From the NCBI RefSeq assembly GCF_043290135.1, contig NC_134701.1, positions 102,784,843 through 102,848,842 of the forward strand: a stretch of DNA of 64,000 nucleotides, written 5' to 3'. Positions 43,546 through 54,001 of the stretch are shown here, piece by piece. Origin of the DNA: Rhipicephalus microplus. Lineage: Eukaryota > Arthropoda > Arachnida > Ixodida > Ixodidae. Positions within the stretch are counted from its first letter, which is position 1; every line of letters begins with the position of its first letter. A program made the translations under genes and the position numbers. The notes under the pieces were generated by a model that made no database searches, was not told the origin of the DNA, and saw only the letters and a list, made by a program, of their open reading frames with translations.

Positions 43546-44510
43546 CCTTAGAATCCAGCGCAGTTTTCTGCCCTGAGTCGAACTGAATTATATATTCGAT
43601 GGGCCTGTTCTTCTCGGCCGCCATGTTGGCCTTCCCAACTGTTGCGGTCGTGTGTTGGTCGTGACTATCTTGAAGCCCGAGATATACAGCGCGGCGTGGT
43701 GACTTGCCGAGGCCTGCTTCAGACTTCATGGGTGCAGCGAAACGCTAAAGCCACAGCCGACGCTCATCCAGGCGTACACACAAGCACCACGTCGTAATTC
43801 TTAGATCGTCGAATTCAGGCGGCCGTGGTAGAGCACCCCGAGCGCGACCCTACACAACCACCGCCGGCGAAATACGGGGAAAGACGGAGCCAGCAGAGGA
43901 GAAGAAGGACATAAGTTCTGTGGAGAAGGAGGGTCGGTCACTTTGGCAACGCTTTTCGTGCTGCCTGCAATGCCTGGGTGGTTCAACTCTAGTGGAGAGT
44001 AAGTGATTTCGCGCCACACGATTCCCTCTGTGGTTGCTCTTCAATGGTCGATCAGTTCGTCGCGCGCCTCTATTGGGCTTCGTTACTCCTTTTTCGGGTA
44101 ATTTGGCCTTAGATTGTACATTGCGCGAAAAGCATCCCAATACTCAATCAAATAAATTAGGTGGGCGTATCTATGGAATTAGCCTAGAGGCATCACAAAG
44201 CATGAGCAGATGTCGCCCTTTGGAACGAGCGCGAAACGGATAATAAACTTGGCAGAACCCGCCGGCAAACTTTAGCTGCTCCCCAGCCCACTTTTTTTTC
44301 TTGTGGTTGTGAATTGTAACAAAAACATAGCGCTGGTGCCATTATCGCAGTGTCAATTGTTACAGGCAGCAGTTGCTCGTCTTTATTAACTGCGAAAATC
44401 TTAGTAGCAGGTGCAGGTCTCGTCTATGTCGAGTACACGATAGACAAAACTGAAGTTGAACCGTAAGTTTATATGTCAACTAGCTACTTAACACCACACA
44501 TACGTCACGT
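43546..44510. other. Unannotated, moderately GC-rich interval
   Basis: No recognisable gene, repeat unit or RNA. Confidence 0.4.
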
Positions 44511-44588
44511 TGGTATGGCGCAGTGGTTAGTGTCTCCGAATGGGAATCCACAGGATGGACGTTCCATTCTCCGTGGTAGATTCTTTTT
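44511..44588 (+). repeat. tRNA-like SINE head with Pol III terminator
   Basis: TGGCGCAGTGG fits the A box perfectly and GTTCCATTCTC is a weak B box ~45 bases later. T-runs follow from 44584. The arms do not fold into a complete tRNA. A T-rich tail (to about 44640) suits a SINE-like insertion. Confidence 0.5.
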
Positions 44589-44984
44589 AAGAACTGGTTG
44601 TTTTTTAGATTGCTTTTTATACAGTTTTTTCTTTTTTTGTGGCAGCTCATTGCGGTGATTCTGACGCCATTTCGTGCTCAAGCGTTGCAGGCGCTGCAGC
44701 ATCCACCACATCCCACCATGCGCCTTGGTGCACGTTTTCCAGCATTCTCACACGACGTTATTCCATTCTAATGGTGGGTGGTGGTTTACACCATGCCACC
44801 CATTCGTTCTTTTTCAATAGGGATAACTCTAATAAATTATCGCAAGGTGAGTTTTATTAACATGTTTTGCAGCACCCAAGTGCCACTTGGTGCATTTTAT
44901 CTGACCCAAGCTCGTACTGAATTCGCGTGGGCCATGTAGCAGCGGCCGGAAAGTTCATCGCGATGAAGAAAACCAATCAGGATT
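44589..44984. other. Unannotated interval
   Basis: T-rich tail of the tRNA-like element, then ordinary sequence. No gene seen. Confidence 0.4.
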
Positions 44985-45137
44985 ACCCTCATCACAATTC
45001 CCAGAGAAGGCAAGCAAGTTAGGGGGAGACAGAACGTTAGGTGGGCAGATGAGATAAAGAAGTTTGCGGGTATAAATTAGCAGCAGCAAGCACAGGACCG
45101 GGTTAACTGCCGGAACATGGGAGAGACCTTTGTCCGG
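44985..45137 (+). pseudogene. RTE-like LINE, C-terminal end (left part, interrupted by an LTR element)
   Basis: The frame reads VRWADEIKKFAGIN, a stop, then QQQAQDRVNCRNMGETFV. This is the conserved C-terminus of RTE/BovB-type LINE proteins (WADEI ... AQDR ... W-R-x-x-x-E-x-x-V). It breaks off at GTCCGG, where the LTR element begins. The rest of the 3' end resumes at 50285. Confidence 0.65.
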
Positions 45138-46297
45138 TGTCACAAAACGAGCGCTCAAAAAAAAGGGCGCGCCGCCAAATTCTCGCGACGAAACGCCGGA
45201 GTGACGCCGCGAGGTGAACGATAAAAAAAGAAAACAGGCATCCAAAGACTCCCCGGGCACGCGTCCTTCTCCCCTCGGAAGCGTGGGTTCGCCGACGAAC
45301 CTCCTCTCATCAGCGCCAGAGCAAGCCCTCGCATATTCTAGATGGAAAGGGGCGTGGTGATGCCGGGTTGCGCCATCCGTCGCGGATGGCCTTCGAACCA
45401 TCTCGCCCTCTCCCCAGCCTTCGCTGCGCATCACGCCGACGAAATGATGAGAACTTTCTGGAATCTCGCGCGGAAGGTATTTAATCAAGGAACCGAGATG
45501 AGAGATCGGGAGAAGACGGAAGTTAGCGCTAGAGCGCGTAGGGATTCCGCCGTGTAGTCGGCGAAGGTTTTGTCCGTAGAGACAAAGCAGGAGCAGAAGA
45601 TGATTTCCACCTGAGGGGTGACGACTCGAGCTGCAGGCAAGAGTGTGTGTTTACGGCTATTGAACGAAGACGCGTGGCAACAGCTGCGTGTGTGAAGCCG
45701 ACGTGTTTACGGCGAAGAAGTTTGAAGCTTGGAGAGTGGCCAATTGAAGACGCGAGGTTTCCTGGAAGAGAAACTTCGGCGAGGTTTCTTGGAAGAGAAA
45801 CTTCGGGGGCAGCGGAACGACAACAATGCTAGACTTTGGGTGAGTGATTCTCGGAAGAGTATCATCCAGACTTTTGTTCCAAGAACTTTGGACTGAATAG
45901 GTTTTCTATCTCTTTAGTCTTTAAGTGGCTTGGTCGTTCAATGCATGCGACTGCATTGTAGTGCGTATTGTTTTCTGTGTTCATTGTTTCGAGTGTGGCT
46001 GATTGTACTGTGTAGTACGTTGTTTGATTGGTGAGATATTGTGTGCAACTATTGTGGAGTGTGCATACTTGTGTATTATTTTTTGATCTGCCATTATTGA
46101 GAATATAATTTTGTTTTGTTTATCAACTCTCGGCTCTGACTTGTTCTTTGGCCCACTGGCGGCGTCCACTGGCGCGCCAAAAAAAAACCACTTCTAAATT
46201 GTCCACGCTTTCGTGTTGCGGTTCGGGGGGGGGGCCGATACTTCGGCTTTTGGAATTAGCCCGGCGATTGCCTCCCGAATTAACGGGACTTGTTACA
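45138..46297 (+). repeat. 5' LTR of the SCAN-gag element
   Basis: 1,160 bases. It includes a tandem 29-base word (AGGTTTC-TGGAAGAGAAAC, TTCGGCG) at about 45748-45805, present in the 3' LTR too. Confidence 0.8.
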
Positions 46298-46305
46298 ACT
46301 AATCT

Positions 46306-46321
46306 GGCGTCCGCGTCAGGA
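46306..46321 (+). promoter_or_regulatory. Candidate primer-binding site
   Basis: TGGCGTCCGCGTCAGG eight bases after the LTR end has the TGG start and position of a tRNA primer site. The tRNA is not assigned. Confidence 0.45.
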
Positions 46322-46499
46322 CCTTTTGGTGCACAGTGTGTCCCAAGTAGTGAGAAAGGGCCTCGAGTTGTTGATAGTGCTATCGGAACGATTTTGTGTG
46401 TTGCTCAGTGTTCTCGTTAACGAGTGCAGGAGAGTGTTCCTATAGATTGATTTAGGCACATATTTTTTGCACGCGGCAAGGTTTTATTGGCGAGACACA

Positions 46500-48314
46500 A
46501 TGGATCTCGAAAAGTTAGTCGTTCTTGGTGAGAAGATGGGTCTTTCTGGCGCCGAACTACGGAAGTGGGTCACCCAGAAGGAAAAAGAAGAAAGAGAGGG
46601 CCAAAGAAGAAAAGGCAGCTGAGCTGGAAAAAGAAAGGTTGGCGGTCGAAAGAGCCAAAGCGGAAAAAGAAGCTGAGTTGGAGAGAAAGAGTTTGGCAGC
46701 TGCCAAGGAAGAAAAAGCAGCTGAGTTGGAGAGAGAAAGGCTGACCGCTGAAAGGGCGAAGGAAGAACGAGAACAACAATTAAAGTTGGAGTTGGAGTGA
46801 GAAAAGCTGGCAGCGGAAAGGGCGAAAGAAGAAAGAGAGGCCAAAGGAGCGACAGCTGAAAGAAGAAAAAGACCAGCAATTGAAGTTGGAGCTGGAGAGA
46901 GAGAAGTTGGCAGCCGAAAGAGCGAGAGAAGAAAGAGAAGCGCGGGAGCGACAGCTGAAAGAAGAAAGAGAAGCGGAGATGGCTGAAAGGGAACGGCAGC
47001 GGCAGCACGAGCTAGAACTCGAGCGGCTCCGTTTGCAACAGCGAAGTGAAACTCCGGTCCAAGCTCGGTCCAAGCTGGAAAGGGCTCGCCAAAAGCAGCG
47101 AACGGGAGAACCACGGATTCCGCTTGAACCCAAGCAAGCTGCTCGTAGCGTTTGATGAAAGGAAGGACGACCTTGACGCGTTCCTTCACAGATTTGAGAC
47201 GATTGCAAGGAGCCAGAATTGGCCGGAACATCAATGCGCAACTGCTTTGAGTACTTGCTTGAGTGGTGAAGCGCTCAGTGTGTACGGTAGGCTGACGCCG
47301 ACCGATGCAGCCAACTATGCAAAGGTGAAAACTGCTTTGCTGAAGCGATTTAGATTTACTGTGGAAAGATTCCGGGACAGATTTCGGACAGGAAAGCCAG
47401 CTGATGATGAGACGGCTACGCTGTACGCCGCCCGACTTAGCCATTATTTCTACAGATGGATTGAACTTTCAGGGAGAGCGCAGGAGTATGATGAGCTTAG
47501 AGAGCTCCTTATTAGAGAGCAATTTCTTACTAGTTGCCATCCAAGCCTGTCGCTGTACTTAAAAGAGAGGAAGGCTGAGTCACTTGAAGGAATGCTTGAA
47601 TTGGCTGATCAATTCTTGGAAGCGCAAGGTGGCACAAATTTGGCCAGAGTCAAGAAGGAGTGTCCCGAAGATTCGAAGAAATCGGCACCCGAACAAAAGA
47701 AGCGTGCACCGGAGATAGTTCCGCAATGCTTTCTGTGTAACCGAGTGGGTCATCGCGCGAACAACTGTCGTACTAACTTTATGAGCCCTACGGTAGTAAA
47801 ATGTTTCAAGTGTGGTAAGACTGGGCACAAAGCAGACGCTTCTCGTAACGGAGTGAGTCAAACTCACCAGGTATCCTGTGTGCTAGCAGTAACGAAATCT
47901 GATGGTGATGCCGTCACCGACGGATTCGTAGAATTGAAAAATGGGGAGAAAATTCCTATTGTGGGTGCTGTAATGACAAAACAGCCAACCGGTGTTACGA
48001 AGGGAATGCCAACGCTGTCTGGAAAAGTTGCGGGCAAGAAGGTTACGGTGTTAAGAGATACCGGCAGCTCCACTGTTATCGTGCGGAGAAATTTGGTACG
48101 GGAAAGTGAGTTAACAGGCAAAACGAAACCAGTTTGCCTAATTGACAGTACGGTTCGGATGCTTCCCGAAGCAGAGATTGAGGTTGAAACTCCGTACTTC
48201 AGCGGGAAGGTTACCGCTCTAAGCATGACGACCCCCCTGTACGACCTCGTCATCGGAAACATCGACGGGGCGCAAGGGCCGAACGAACCAGAACGTTTGG
48301 GGGAAGATCCGTAG
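46500..48314 (+). pseudogene. Gag-protease: coiled coil, SCAN-like capsid, zinc knuckles, DTG protease
   Basis: ATG at 46500 starts MDLEKLVVLGEKMGLSGAEL. A long Glu/Lys/Arg coiled coil with AERAKEEREQQLKLELE-type repeats follows, broken by shifts near 46590, 46850 and 47100 and stops at 46620 and 46798. From about 47120 to 48314 the frame is open. It holds a capsid (VAFDERKDDLDAFLHRFE, LSTCLSGEALSVYGRL) and a SCAN-like half (YDELRELLIREQFLTSC, LKERKAESLEGMLELADQFL, about 47490-47625). Two knuckles follow: CFLCNRVGHRANNC (47727) and CFKCGKTGHKADAS, whose last Cys is Ser. The protease-like end has LRDTGSSTVIV (48051-48080) and YDLVIGNIDGA. Capsid, nucleocapsid and protease could be folded proteins, but the N-terminus is broken. 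Confidence 0.85.
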
Positions 48315-48674
48315 ATGGAGCCCCCGCCGACAAAGGGACCGCAAGATACAGCGGAGAAAAATCCCGTGAAGGATCTCACTCGAGCCCAAGGTGAAGCCTG
48401 GGCGCAAGAGACAGCGAATGAGAAGATGATCGTGTTGAATGAGTTCACGTGCTGGGCAGCTGGACTTACGCCGGCTCAACCTCAACTGACCGACAATGTT
48501 AAGATGACGGAGTCGGCCAGCCAGGCCAAATGTCGGGACATGAACAAGCGGGTGAATAACCGGACAGGATCGGTTGAGCGTCATGGCCCGTTAACAAGGT
48601 CGGAAGTGACAACGATGGCTGAGACGCCACCTCAGATACCGTCGTTGGAAAGGGCTCGCCGAAAAAGAACGTAG
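48315..48674 (+). CDS. Hydrophilic ORF after the protease, remnant of deleted pol linker
   Basis: 119 codons, ATG at 48315, directly after and in frame with the protease stop at 48312-48314. Charged and low in hydrophobics (MEPPPTKGPQDTAEKNPVKD at the start, SLERARRKRT at the end). It is followed by more Lys/Arg-rich codons past the stop. I recognise no enzyme motif. It occupies the place where integrase or RT should begin, so I read it as the joined edges of an internal pol deletion. Confidence 0.4.
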   Translation: MEPPPTKGPQDTAEKNPVKDLTRAQGEAWAQETANEKMIVLNEFTCWAAGLTPAQPQLTDNVKMTESASQAKCRDMNKRVNNRTGSVERHGPLTRSEVTTMAETPPQIPSLERARRKRT

Positions 48675-49131
48675 AAACACAAGAAGAGATCGAGCAAGCA
48701 CCGCAAGAAAGGGCGCAAGCGCCGTTCTAAATGCACAGGATAAGTGTTGAGGACGAGTCAGAATGTGTTTGACAGTGCTTTATGTTAAGTTAATGGGGTT
48801 GTTGTCCTGTGTCACAACTGTGTGTCGAGTGAATCAAAATTTTTGTTACGGCGATGTGATGTATAGTACAGTACGATTGTTGTAAAAAGAGAACTTTGTA
48901 CATTTGTGTTGTCTGGAATATGTGATGGAGTATTGTATTCATGTACCTGTGTCTATATTCTATGTGTTGTGAGATTGAATTGTAATGTATAATTGTATTG
49001 AGTGATCTATTGTGAATGTGACGTGTCATGAGCGACGGACTAGGTTACAGTCTTTTAGAGTGTGGGGATTGTTCGCTCTCGTTTGTGTGGTTTTCAATAT
49101 TAAGAGATATTATTGTTAAAGTAGGGGGCAG
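48675..49131 (+). other. 3' untranslated part and polypurine tract of the SCAN-gag element
   Basis: T/G-rich sequence without coding potential, ending in AAAGTAGGGGGCAG (49118-49131) next to the 3' LTR. Confidence 0.6.
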
Positions 49132-50284
49132 TGTCACAAAACGAGCGCTCAAAAAAGGGCGCGCCGCCAAATTCTCGCGACGAAACGCCGCAGTGACGCC
49201 GCAAGGTCAACGATAAAAAAAAAGAAAAATATCCAAAGACTCCCCGGGCACGCGTCCTTTTCCCCTCGCAAGCGTGGGTTCGCCGACGAACCTCCTCTCA
49301 TTGGCGCCCGAGCAAGCCCTCGAATGTTCTAGATGGAAAGGGCTTGGTGATGCCGGGTTGCGTCTTCCGTCGCGGACGGCCTTCGAACCGTCTCGCCCTC
49401 TCCTCAGCCTTCGCTGTGCATCGCGCCGACGAAATGATGAGAACTTTCTGGAATCTCGCACGGAAAGTATTTAATCGAGCAGCCGAGATGACAGATCAGG
49501 AGAAGACGGAAGTTAGTGCAAGAGCGCCTAGGGATTCCGCCGTGTAGTCGGCGAAGGTGTTGTCAGTAGAGACAAAGCAGGAGAAGAAAATGATTTCCAC
49601 CTGAGGGGTGACGACTCAAGCTACAGGCAAGAGTGTGTGTTTACCGCTATCGAGCGAAGACGCGTGGCAATAGCTGCGTGTGTAAAGCCGAGGTGTTTCC
49701 GGCGAAGAAGTTTGAAGCTTGGAGAGTGGCCAATCAAAGATGCGAGGTTTCCTGGAAGAGAAACTTCGGCGAGGTTTCGTGGAAGAGAAACTTCGGGGGC
49801 AGCGGAACGACAACAACGCTTGACTTTGAGTGAGTGATTCTCGGAAGAGTATCATCCAGACTTTTGTTCCAAGAGCTTTGGACTGAATAGGTTTTCTATC
49901 TCTTTAGTCTTTAAGTGTCTTGGTTCTTCAATGCATGCGACTGCATTGTAGTGCGTATTGTTGCCTGTGTCTGTTGTTTCGAGTGTAGCTGGTTGTACTG
50001 TGTAGTACGTTGTTTGATTGGTGAGATATTGTATGCAACTATTGTGGAGTGTGCATACTTGTGTATTGTTTTTTGATCTGCCATTATTGAGAATATAATT
50101 TTGTTTTGTTTATCAACTCTCGGCTCTGACTTGTTCTTTGGGCCACAGCCGGCGTCCGCTGGCGCGCCAAAAAGGACCACTTCTAAATTGTCCACGCTTT
50201 CGTGCTGCGATTCGGGGGGGGGGCGATACTTCGGCCCTTGGAATTAGCCCGGCGATTGCCTCCCGAATTAATGGTACTTGTGAC
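49132..50284 (+). repeat. 3' LTR of the SCAN-gag element
   Basis: Collinear with 45138-46297 throughout, with scattered substitutions and small indels. The LTRs are clearly more diverged than those of the intact gypsy element, so this is an older insertion. Confidence 0.85.
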
Positions 50285-50328
50285 GTCCAGCCGTGGAAGT
50301 AGTCAGGCTGATGATGATGATCACGATA
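50285..50328 (+). repeat. RTE-like LINE 3' end, right part
   Basis: GTGGAAGTAGTCAGGCTGATGATGATGATCACG continues the LINE interrupted at 45137. A CAGGCTGATGATGATG-type end is the expected 3' tail for this LINE group. Confidence 0.65.
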
Positions 50329-50755
50329 TAATGTGCCCGTGTGACACTGGTATAAATGATGCTTGTACGTCTACTGACATGTGATATGTATTTATAATGC
50401 CCATCACGGCTGTTCGCTCAGGTTCGGGGATCATTATAAATACACAAGTATAGCTACATTGATATAATGCGGCCGTTTATAATCGATGCATGAACACACA
50501 TGGTAATTTCTAATAAATCGCCTAGAAAATGTAGTTTTCTTCTGAAGTAGTCGGGTGTTGTAGATCTGTCGAAAAAAGAAAGCTCCCCCGAATGTCTATA
50601 GAGGTTGATGTGCGATCTTTCGTGAAGAACTTTTTGGAAGTACTGCGGTCCTCCAGACCAGTCAGTGTATTCGCGGTACCCCCGTTTATTATTCAGTCAG
50701 CCTGCATAGCTTGCATTTCGGACAAACCGCCCTACTGAAAAGTTCCGTATGAAAT
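50329..50755. other. Unannotated interval
   Basis: No gene or repeat I can support. Confidence 0.4.
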
Positions 50756-51180
50756 CTTACGGAAAATATATGGACTCCGTAACATTTCCTTATGCTACAT
50801 ACGGAAAACTAATGGAGTTTTATGGAAATATACGGAAGTTGTATGGCATTTACGGAAAGCTTCTTATGGAGTATATGGAAGGATAAGGAAATTGTATGGC
50901 GTATACGGAAGGCTTTTTATGGAGTATACAGAAAGATAAGGAAAATGCATGGCATATATGGAATGCTTTTTATGGAGTATATGGAAGGATAAGGAAGTTT
51001 TATGGCGTGGATGGAGTGAGTTTTATGGAAAATATGGAAAGATAAGGAGACTTATGGGGCATACGGAGAGTTCATTATGGAAGATATGGGTGGATAAGGA
51101 AAGTGTATTGAGTGTACAGAAGCTTTCATAAGGAAAATACAGAATGTAAGGTCTTACGGAAATATACAAATTTGGTAAGG
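50756..51180 (+). repeat. ~53-bp minisatellite rich in TATGGA and TACGGA
   Basis: The landmark TATGGA followed by G-TATATGG or a variant recurs at 50865, 50919, 50971, 51024, 51077 and 51128 (steps of 51-54), with further degenerate units before 50865. The unit is TATGGAGTATATGG, AAGGATAAGGAAATTG, TATGGCGTATACGGAAGG, CTTTT. The unit itself is built of GGA-spaced subunits. Confidence 0.8.
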
Positions 51181-52805
51181 TGCTTACGAAAATGTGTAAT
51201 AGTGTATGAAAGGAATGTGGATTGTTGCAAAAATGTGGAAACTGTACAGTTGTTGTCACATTTTCAGCAGGAAATCCGAGCTCTATCAAGTTGTAAATGA
51301 ATGCACAGTGACATATATAGTACAAAAGAATAACGCAGGCTAGTCTGTGTTGTCAGTCACCACTGTTCGCCCTTTTCCAGAATGAATACAACTTCTGCAG
51401 ATGACCAGGTGCTAAAGTCTGTCACACGGAAAATGTGTCATTCACAAGGAATGACAACAACTGTCATTTTACTTGCATGCTGTCACACGAAAACAAATTA
51501 AGCAAGCAAAGCATAACTTCAAGGGCTTGTTTTTTGGTAGAAACAATAATAATGAGAACAATATTCAATGTGAATGAACTTGTCAATATTAATGAAACTG
51601 TTCTCATTAACATTGGCAAAGAGAAATGTCAATTTACAATATCGACCATGAGCTTAGCTCTCCTGAGCACCGACAAAAGAAATGAAAATCTATGAAAACT
51701 AATTGCATGTAGCCTAAAAATAATTTTTTATTGATAGTATATGTGCTCCTACAATATAGATACAGCTATACACAACTTGCCACAGCTTCACGACAGAAAC
51801 GAGGTAGGGGCAGAGGGAGTGGTCAGAAAAATAATTAAGTATGAGAGCACAACTGATATGTACAAACACATAATGGTGCTTATCATTGATGCACGGATGG
51901 TCGTGTATAGAGCTGGGTCGTTTTGAGATCTTCAAAAGCATTGTTTCAGACCACCATGCAGATTACGCTTCAATTGTAGTGCTACATAAGACACAACTTA
52001 TGGGCCAGCTTTAATGAATAAGAAGATTATAGGTTAAACAAATGCTTTAAAATATATCATATCATGGCTGCATGGACGCATACAAGCTATGTAAAGCGCA
52101 ATAAAGTGAGGACGCATGAGCTTCTCTTGATGCTTCAGTTCTACATAGATGCTTCAACTGTTCTGCAAAAAAATTTAACCAATGTCTGTGTGTGCAACAT
52201 TGTCCATTTTAAACTATCTATATGTATATATAAAATTCCTACTGCGAGTTAAGCTACGTAGCACTCCATAACTCTTCCTTTTATTAAGGGCAATTTTTCA
52301 AACAATCAACATTATTTATTTTCTGTCTGATGACTTCGTGCCCGCAATTCTTGGTTTGGCTCGATCACAATTGTGCAGCCCTTATTTTAGAGGAATCAAA
52401 AAACATCAACCAAAATATATTTTGGAACTGCTTCTCGGTGATATTGCCTTCCCTCAACTGCCACAGCTTGAGAGGAGTCATATAGCAAGTCTCGCGCATA
52501 CCTAGGGCCTACCCTTGAAGAAACTGGTCCGGCTGTGAAATGCTCAGTTTTTTCTCAAATAAATTTTTTCGTTTGAGTTTTCTCACTTCTCGAGTCCCTT
52601 CACAATCAAGCAGACCCATTGTTCCCCTTAGTCCTTAATTTTGTTATATTATGAAATAAATAAAAAAATTAATAATGAAAATAAAAATACTAATAACTGT
52701 TGCGCAAAAAACACAGTCCCATATACGTACTAGAACGCAATATTGCTTTTATTTTGTTTTATAACCTAAGGCATTAGAAAAGATAGCAGTACAATAAAAA
52801 CGTTG
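51181..52805. other. AT-rich unannotated interval
   Basis: Only short frames without recognisable domains. I see no repeat array. Confidence 0.4.
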
Positions 52806-52912
52806 AAAAAAAAACAAAAAAAAAATTAAACTTGGCGGGACTCGAACCTGCGCCACTTAGTTGTGCTCGTGCACGTGAACCGAGTGCGTTAGCTTGCTAA
52901 GCTAATCACGCT
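52806..52912 (-). repeat. tRNA-derived SINE-like element with Pol III boxes and terminator
   Basis: On the minus strand TAGCTTAGCAAG fits the A box at 11 of 12 positions and GGTTCGAGTCC is a perfect B box about 45 bases later. A long T-run (52806-52829, read as T on the minus strand) follows as terminator or tail. The acceptor and anticodon arms do not close, so it is not a functional tRNA. Confidence 0.6.
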
Positions 52913-53839
52913 GAAGACAGTACATGGGTTTAAGTTATGTATATAAATTTGCTCTTTACACGCTATGTCTTGGCATATTTATGTACAATATGCGATCGTA
53001 TCTATTGTTGTGTGCATATGTTTTGGGATTGTATATACGTCACATGCTTTTCGCATGTCTTTCAACTATAGATTGCTGCCCCGCCGCGGATGAAAACAAG
53101 TATTTTTACACCCACACACAAGCTTGAGCAGTTGAAGGTTGTTTCCCGGGGCTCTCTTGCGATTGAGTCGGCCACCACAGGGAATTAGAGTGATACGCCA
53201 TTAATCCCTGCATCTAGCTGTATTCCACTTAGTAGCTCTATCGCTTGATGACAAATCGAGCGCGGGGCGCGACGTTATTGCGCACGACCATGCCTCGCGT
53301 AGTGGCGACATCAGCTGATTGCGCTGGCCCGCTTGCTTCGATTTGCTTCAGAGCAAAGAAATGTCATACCTTGAAAGATTGCGCACTGCACTATGTCAAA
53401 ATGTTACTGCTTTGTAGCCATCCTATTATTCATTGAGAATTGATAACTCTGATATCACTACTGTAGAGCTTTGCGTCGGCGACACGCACCGAACGTGAAA
53501 CCGCACTACGTCTGTCGTAGAAGCAGTAGGAGGCTGTCGTCTGCTAGAACAAAAACAAAACAAAAACCTGCGAAAATATTTATAAGTTGTAACTTGTTTT
53601 TTGAATAACCGTTTATCACTTTTAAAGTTCTTTTGCCAGATAACATACATTTTTTTCAGTTTATAGCAGCGACAGATGTTTTTTTTTTCCTCACACAGAT
53701 ATCCAAGCCAAATCCATTCACAGCTAAAGCCACATGTTGTTTGTCTTTGTCTCCGTGGGTAGCTCTCTCCTGTGTTCGCGCTGCTACACACGAGAGCACG
53801 AAATGTTAAATTTACGCAAGGAAGCGCCGTTCCTCGTTC
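52913..53839. other. Unannotated interval
   Basis: Mixed composition with a GC-richer patch at 53255-53345. A 160-codon minus-strand frame (53426-53908) has no domain and overlaps the CpG-rich segment next to it. I do not call a gene. Confidence 0.4.
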
Positions 53840-54001
53840 GTGTGATGTGCTAAGATTGCGCCCTATTCCCGCGGTTGTTCGAGTGTGGATCAAGTGCGAG
53901 TCGTCCAAGGAATCGGCGGGTTGGGCGGGCGCTCGAAGGACTCCGAGGTGACGGCTGACGCCTGTGGTTGCTTCCCTCAGGACAGTGTGAAAGAAACTAA
54001 A
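53840..54001 (+). other. Possible non-coding first exon in a CpG-rich segment
   Basis: A GC-rich stretch (GGAATCGGCGGGTTGGGCGG) ends at CTAAAG|GTAAGG, a good splice donor with GT at 54002. There is no ATG in the preceding frame, so if real it would be 5' UTR. I could not connect it to a downstream coding exon. Confidence 0.25.

Larger units (their letters stand above)
45138..50284 (+). mobile_element. Non-autonomous LTR retrotransposon with SCAN-like gag and long LTRs
   Basis: LTRs of about 1.15 kb begin TGTCACAAAACGAGCGCTC at 45138 and 49132. They end near TTGTTACA (46297) and TTGTGAC (50284). A TGGCGTCCGCGTCAGG sequence at 46306 looks like the primer-binding site, and AAAGTAGGGGGCAG at 49118-49131 like the polypurine tract. 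The inside holds gag and protease only, with RT, RNase H and integrase absent. TCCGG and TCCAG flank the element as a one-mismatch target duplication. The flanks join into a LINE 3' end. Confidence 0.85.

Noticed and set aside
46557..47444. 295-codon minus-strand Leu/Phe/Ser-rich frame
   Set aside because: It is the antisense of the Glu/Lys/Arg coiled coil of gag. Such antisense frames arise automatically from GAA/AAG-rich DNA.
52831..52912. Functional tRNA gene on the minus strand
   Set aside because: A and B boxes are good, but the anticodon loop lacks the usual U33 and the acceptor ends do not pair.
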